Source of the DNA: an uncultured Porphyromonadaceae bacterium | GTDB lineage: Bacteria > Bacteroidota > Bacteroidia > Bacteroidales > Barnesiellaceae_A | Assembly: GCA_900542255.1 (NCBI GenBank) | Contig: UQMR01000075.1 | Coordinates: 1 to 9,982 of the forward strand | Direction: 5' to 3' | DNA length: 9,982 nucleotides | Shown here: piece by piece, positions 6,451 to 9,982 of the stretch | Numbering within the stretch: the first letter of the stretch is position 1 | How the letters are laid out: every line of letters starts with the position of its first letter | The notes under the pieces: model-generated | Seen by the model: the letters and a program-made list of their open reading frames with translations, nothing else | The model's database searches: none | Told to the model about the DNA's origin: nothing | Translations under genes and position numbers: made by a program

Positions 6451-7400
6451 AAAAAGTATCGTTGATAATTCCCGCATATAACGAAGAGGCTGTATTGTCG
6501 GCGTTGTATACCCGTCTCTGCGGGTTGATGGACTCCATGCCGCAGTACGAGTGGGAGCTGCTGTTTGTCAATGATGGCAGTACCGACGATTCGGGACGGC
6601 TTATAGGTGATTTTGTAGCCCGTGACCCGCGGGTTGCCGTTGTAGAGCTGTCGCGCAATTTCGGCAAGGAGGCCGCTATGCTGGCAGGCTTCGATTATGT
6701 GACGGGCGATTGTGCCGTGATTATGGATGCCGACTTGCAGCACCCGCCCGAGCTGGTGCCCGTGATGTTGCGATATTGGGAAGAGGGGTATGACGATGTA
6801 TATGCCCGCCGCAGGGTGCGGGGCGACGAGTCGAAGCTGCGCAAGGCATTCTCGCGTCTTTTCTATAAGATATTGCAACAATCTTCGAGTATCGATGTAT
6901 TGCCCGATGTGGGCGATTTCCGCTTGCTCGACCGCAAGTGTATAGAGACGTTGCGTACCTTGCGGGAGCAGTGCCGCTACACCAAGGGCTTGTATGCGTG
7001 GATAGGGTATAGGAAAAAAGAGGTGGAATGCGACCAGCAGGAGCGTGCCGCCGGAAAATCGAAATGGAACTTCTTCTCGCTCTTCAATTTGGCAATCGAG
7101 GGTATCACATCTTTTTCGGTGAGTCCGTTGCGTATCTCTTCCATCTTGGGCATATGTATTTCGCTGACGGCGTTTGTCTATATGGTAATCATCATCGCCA
7201 AGACCCTGTTGTGGGGCGAGGCGGTAGCCGGCTACCCGTCGCTGATGTGCATCATCCTGTTCTTGGGCGGTTTGCAACTTCTGTCGTTAGGGGTGATAGG
7301 CGAATATCTGGGCAGGATTTTCAATGAGACAAAACACCGTCCCACGTATGTCGTAAGGTCTTATAAGAAACACCGTAGCGCTGATGATGGGCAAGAATAA
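6447..7400 (+). CDS. GtrB-like polyprenyl-phosphate glycosyltransferase, family 2
   Basis: The 317-residue protein has a cytoplasmic GT-A domain followed by two membrane helices (about 228-252 and 264-288), as in GtrB, CsbB/YkcC and dolichol-phosphate sugar synthases. Visible motifs are the N-terminal IIPAYNEE (7-14), NDGSTDDS (42-49), the metal and nucleotide-binding DADLQHPPE (94-102), GDFRLLDR (156-163), the acceptor-loop AGKSKW (202-207), and the C-terminal signature GEYLGRIFNETK (285-296). It should transfer a sugar from a nucleotide donor to undecaprenyl phosphate on the cytoplasmic face. The sugar cannot be told from sequence alone. It overlaps the flippase gene by 4 bases and the following membrane protein by 17 bases, so the operon is compact and its products probably act in sequence. 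Confidence 0.92.
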   Translation: MKKVSLIIPAYNEEAVLSALYTRLCGLMDSMPQYEWELLFVNDGSTDDSGRLIGDFVARDPRVAVVELSRNFGKEAAMLAGFDYVTGDCAVIMDADLQHPPELVPVMLRYWEEGYDDVYARRRVRGDESKLRKAFSRLFYKILQQSSSIDVLPDVGDFRLLDRKCIETLRTLREQCRYTKGLYAWIGYRKKEVECDQQERAAGKSKWNFFSLFNLAIEGITSFSVSPLRISSILGICISLTAFVYMVIIIAKTLLWGEAVAGYPSLMCIILFLGGLQLLSLGVIGEYLGRIFNETKHRPTYVVRSYKKHRSADDGQE

Positions 7401-9006
7401 GAGAGCCATACTCCTGATGTTGCTTTGTGCGGGAGTATTCTTTTATCTCTTCTCCTGCGAGGTTCCCTATTATAGCGACGACTGGTGGTATGCATGGGTA
7501 CAAGAGCAGGAGGGGTATCCTACACAACGCATCGTCACCTTATGCGATGTGGCGGTGTCGCAATACAATCACTACATGTCGGTCAATAGCAGGGTCTTTG
7601 TCAACGGGCTGGTGCAGGTGGTGGTATCGTTTTGCAGCAAGCCATTCTTTAATGTAGTGAACAGCTGCGTTTTCATCTTTTCTGTCATACTCTTTGTCAT
7701 CCTGTCGTTGCCGCGGGTATCGAGGCGCGAGCCGCTGGCGTGGCTCTTTGTCATCGCCTATCTCTTTTTTGCCATGCCTTGCCATTATGAGTCCTTTATG
7801 TGGGCTACGGGCAGTATCAGCTATTTGTGGACGGGGTGCGCCGTGTTGCTGTTTTGTCTGTTGTGGAGGCATTTGCAACATCACGATATAGCTTTCGGGT
7901 GGTACATACCCCTGTTTGTGGCCGGTATGCTGTGCGGATGGTCTCACGAAGGATATTCGTTGGGGCTGGCTGCGGGATGTACCGTAGATTTATGGATACG
8001 CCGGAAGCATAATCGTCGTGCGCAGTATGTGTTGTATGCCGGTTTTCTGGCAGGAGTGTTGTTCCTGCTGCTGGCGCCCTGCATGTTTTTGCGACTCTCG
8101 GGGCAAGTGGGCGGTTACGGTCTCTTCCTGACAGGACTCTATCTCCCCGGCCTGTTGTTGCCGGTATTGCTGGCCTCGGTATGGGTATGGTTGTATGTGA
8201 GACATCGCCGGTGGGCGCTCCGCTGCATGAGACGCTGCCGGGTGGCCATTGTTGCCGCAGCGGTGTCGTTGCTCATAGCCATGGTGGCCGACAACGGCGA
8301 GCACAGAGCCTATTGGTGTCCCTCCTTCTTCTGTGCCATTCCCTTGACATATCTTTGGTCTCTTCTATGGCAGCGGGCGGCAAAGAGGAAAAGGGTGGCG
8401 GCCGTTGTGCTTTCGTCGCTCTTGTTGCTGTTTGCATGTTTGGTATACAGGGAACACTGTCGTGTCGAGGCACAGCATAGAGAGCTGATAGATACATTCA
8501 GGAAGAGTGCCGATGGCACGGTGGTGATGGAGATATATACCCCACCTCTCTATGCGTACGGTTATACGTTGGATTTGAGGCGCGAGTATCTGAAAGGATG
8601 GACAGCGTGGCACATGAAGTCTTACTATGGCCGGCCTATGCTGAATTTCATCCCTTCATCGTTGTACAAGGCGCTGTCGCATCCCGATACCTTTTTTGCA
8701 GAGCCGCACCGTGTCCCCGGCAATGCCTGCCTCTATACGCTGCCCGATATAGATGTCTATGTGTGGCCTGCAACAGAGCACCCTGCCGACACGTTGCTGT
8801 ATGGTTATGCTCCCGTGTCGGCACGCGACAATGTGCCGTTGATGAGCCGCATGCGCAGGATTTTGTTGCCGGAGAGTTATCCCGACAGCGAAGTGTTGCC
8901 ATCGTACCGTACGGCGTGTACGATGCCCGATGGCAGAAGCTACCAATGCGTTCCCAAGAGTATTTACAGAAGAGTATTGCGAATAGACCGTTATGGTGAG
9001 GAATAG
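7384..9006 (+). CDS. Polytopic membrane protein, GT-C-like (probably DUF6056-type)
   Basis: The 540-residue protein starts with a membrane helix (8-24) and then the acidic motif PYYSDDWWY (28-36), placed like the catalytic aspartates in the first periplasmic loop of GT-C glycosyltransferases. Further signatures are SQYNHYMSVNSR (59-70), WATGSISYLWT (140-150) and AGMLCGWSHEG (180-190). About ten helices run to residue 355; the remaining 185 residues are soluble, probably periplasmic. All three signatures recur in the next gene, so the two are paralogs. After GtrA- and GtrB-like genes the natural role is transfer of the flipped sugar to a periplasmic acceptor, as done by the third gene of Gtr cassettes. 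That is inferred from context. The DUF6056 assignment is from memory. ATG 7384 overlaps the upstream gene by 17 bases; ATG 7387 is equally possible. Confidence 0.82.
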   Translation: MMGKNKRAILLMLLCAGVFFYLFSCEVPYYSDDWWYAWVQEQEGYPTQRIVTLCDVAVSQYNHYMSVNSRVFVNGLVQVVVSFCSKPFFNVVNSCVFIFSVILFVILSLPRVSRREPLAWLFVIAYLFFAMPCHYESFMWATGSISYLWTGCAVLLFCLLWRHLQHHDIAFGWYIPLFVAGMLCGWSHEGYSLGLAAGCTVDLWIRRKHNRRAQYVLYAGFLAGVLFLLLAPCMFLRLSGQVGGYGLFLTGLYLPGLLLPVLLASVWVWLYVRHRRWALRCMRRCRVAIVAAAVSLLIAMVADNGEHRAYWCPSFFCAIPLTYLWSLLWQRAAKRKRVAAVVLSSLLLLFACLVYREHCRVEAQHRELIDTFRKSADGTVVMEIYTPPLYAYGYTLDLRREYLKGWTAWHMKSYYGRPMLNFIPSSLYKALSHPDTFFAEPHRVPGNACLYTLPDIDVYVWPATEHPADTLLYGYAPVSARDNVPLMSRMRRILLPESYPDSEVLPSYRTACTMPDGRSYQCVPKSIYRRVLRIDRYGEE

Positions 9007-9982
9007 CAGCCCCAGTGAGAAACGCCTGCTGTGCGTCGTGTATGTGGCTATGGCGGTATATGTCTATGCCATGAACTCCTTTATGCCATATTACGACGAT
9101 GATATATGGTATTCATACCGTTATGTTGCCGCAGAAGAGCTTTCGCCGCTGCGTCATGTAGGCGATGTCTTTGAGTCGCAATATTGGCATTATATCGACG
9201 AGAACGGCCGGGCTGTCGTGCATGTATTGTTGCAAACGTTGTTGGGATTTCTGCCCGAGACTCTTTTCGACATCCTCAATACGGTGATGTTTTTGCTGTT
9301 GCTCACCCTGGTGGCCGGGCGTGTTGCAGGCAGTCTGCGTTTCTCGACGGTGCTTTTTGCCGGCGCCGCCCTTTTGTGGTTGCTTCCGGCCGGCGACTAT
9401 CTCTTTTATTGGGCCGCCGGGTCGTTGAATTATATGTGGACCTCGGCCGCCGTACTTCTTTTCGTGGCGGTGTGGGACGATGTGCGGCGGGGCGGAAGGC
9501 TCACACGGCGATACCCCGCCTTATGGGTTGTGCTGTCGTTCCTTGCGGGATGGTCTCATGAGGCATTGGCGCTGCCCGTATGTGCGGCTCTTTTGTTGTG
9601 GATGGCATTGCATCACAGACGTGTAGGATGCAATATGCTCACCCTCGTGACACTCGCCTTTTGTGCCGGCTCTCTTGCGCTGGCTTTCGCTCCGTCGATG
9701 GGAGAGCGCACCGAGCTTCTTTGTGCCGGCGGTATGTGGCGCGAGCGGATAGAGGCGCTTGTCGTGCGGTTGCGGGAGCTGCGGGCTTTGCCGCTGCTGT
9801 ATGCCGTATGGCTTGTGTCGTTGCTAACGCGGCGCGGGCGTCGCTTGCTACGCCTTTATGGCAGGCAGTACAGCTTCTGGCTGTATGTACACGTGGCATC
9901 GCTGCTGTTTACGATATATGTGGGATGCTCTACGTCCAATATGCGCCCGTTCTACGGCTTGGAGTTTTTCTCCGTGTTGCTG
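8993..9982 (+). CDS. Second GT-C-like polytopic membrane protein, paralog (3' end beyond the window)
   Basis: The frame is open for 330 codons and still open at the window edge. A membrane helix (about 12-30) leads to PYYDDDIWY (32-40), then SQYWHYIDENGR (62-73), WAAGSLNYMWT (140-150) and FLAGWSHEALAL (183-194). These align with the preceding gene almost without gaps; the WA.GS..Y.WT motif begins at residue 140 in both. A further match is MRPFYGLEFF near 319-328 against HRAYWCPSFF at 308-317. It is therefore a diverged tandem duplicate and probably a second glycosyltransferase using the same flipped donor on another acceptor or position. The chosen ATG overlaps the previous gene by 14 bases. 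An ATG at 9050 would cut into the first helix and is less likely. The missing part should include the last helices and any soluble tail. Confidence 0.83.
   Translation, partial: MVRNSSPSEKRLLCVVYVAMAVYVYAMNSFMPYYDDDIWYSYRYVAAEELSPLRHVGDVFESQYWHYIDENGRAVVHVLLQTLLGFLPETLFDILNTVMFLLLLTLVAGRVAGSLRFSTVLFAGAALLWLLPAGDYLFYWAAGSLNYMWTSAAVLLFVAVWDDVRRGGRLTRRYPALWVVLSFLAGWSHEALALPVCAALLLWMALHHRRVGCNMLTLVTLAFCAGSLALAFAPSMGERTELLCAGGMWRERIEALVVRLRELRALPLLYAVWLVSLLTRRGRRLLRLYGRQYSFWLYVHVASLLFTIYVGCSTSNMRPFYGLEFFSVLL

Noticed and set aside
6339..7277. Leftward frame of 312 codons opposite the family 2 glycosyltransferase
   Set aside because: It is antisense to a gene with clear catalytic motifs and its translation has no domain; its length reflects codon bias on the coding strand.

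Overview
The window looks like chromosomal DNA of a gut-type member of the Bacteroidales (phylum Bacteroidota). Several -7 promoter boxes match the Bacteroidota pattern TAnnTTTG, ribosome-binding sites are weak or absent, and an adjacent bamD-rpoZ pair carries the Bacteroidota form of each protein. I cannot name the genus. There are seven protein-coding genes, two of them cut by the window edges. I see no tRNA, rRNA, insertion sequence or CRISPR array.

Left part (1-5652) is transcribed leftward. bamD (an outer-membrane assembly lipoprotein) and rpoZ (the Rpb6-like omega subunit of RNA polymerase) form a short operon that ends at a strong hairpin. After a gap of about 450 bases without a convincing gene comes a very large gene of at least 1327 codons that continues past position 1. 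It encodes a fused member of the 2-hydroxyacyl-CoA dehydratase / benzoyl-CoA reductase / double-cubane-cluster group. Two ATP-dependent activase domains, a cysteine-rich linker, an HgdB-like (DUF2229-type) region and a second HgdB-like region all lie on one chain. Its promoter has a good -7 box, and a perfect 16-bp palindrome lies where transcription should begin, which suggests repressor control.

Right part (6064-9982) is transcribed rightward from a region divergent from bamD. It is a tightly overlapping operon: a GtrA-type flippase, a GtrB-like membrane glycosyltransferase of family 2, and two tandem paralogous polytopic membrane proteins with GT-C-like features (probably DUF6056-type). 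By analogy with the three-gene Gtr cassettes of O-antigen modification, the first two genes would make and flip a polyprenyl-phosphate sugar. The two large membrane proteins would then transfer it to periplasmic acceptors. The second large protein runs off the right edge.

The main points for follow-up are the one-chain activase plus catalytic fusion, its palindromic operator, the duplicated transferase at the end of the Gtr-like operon, and a GC-rich, possibly repetitive block between the divergent bamD and flippase promoters.
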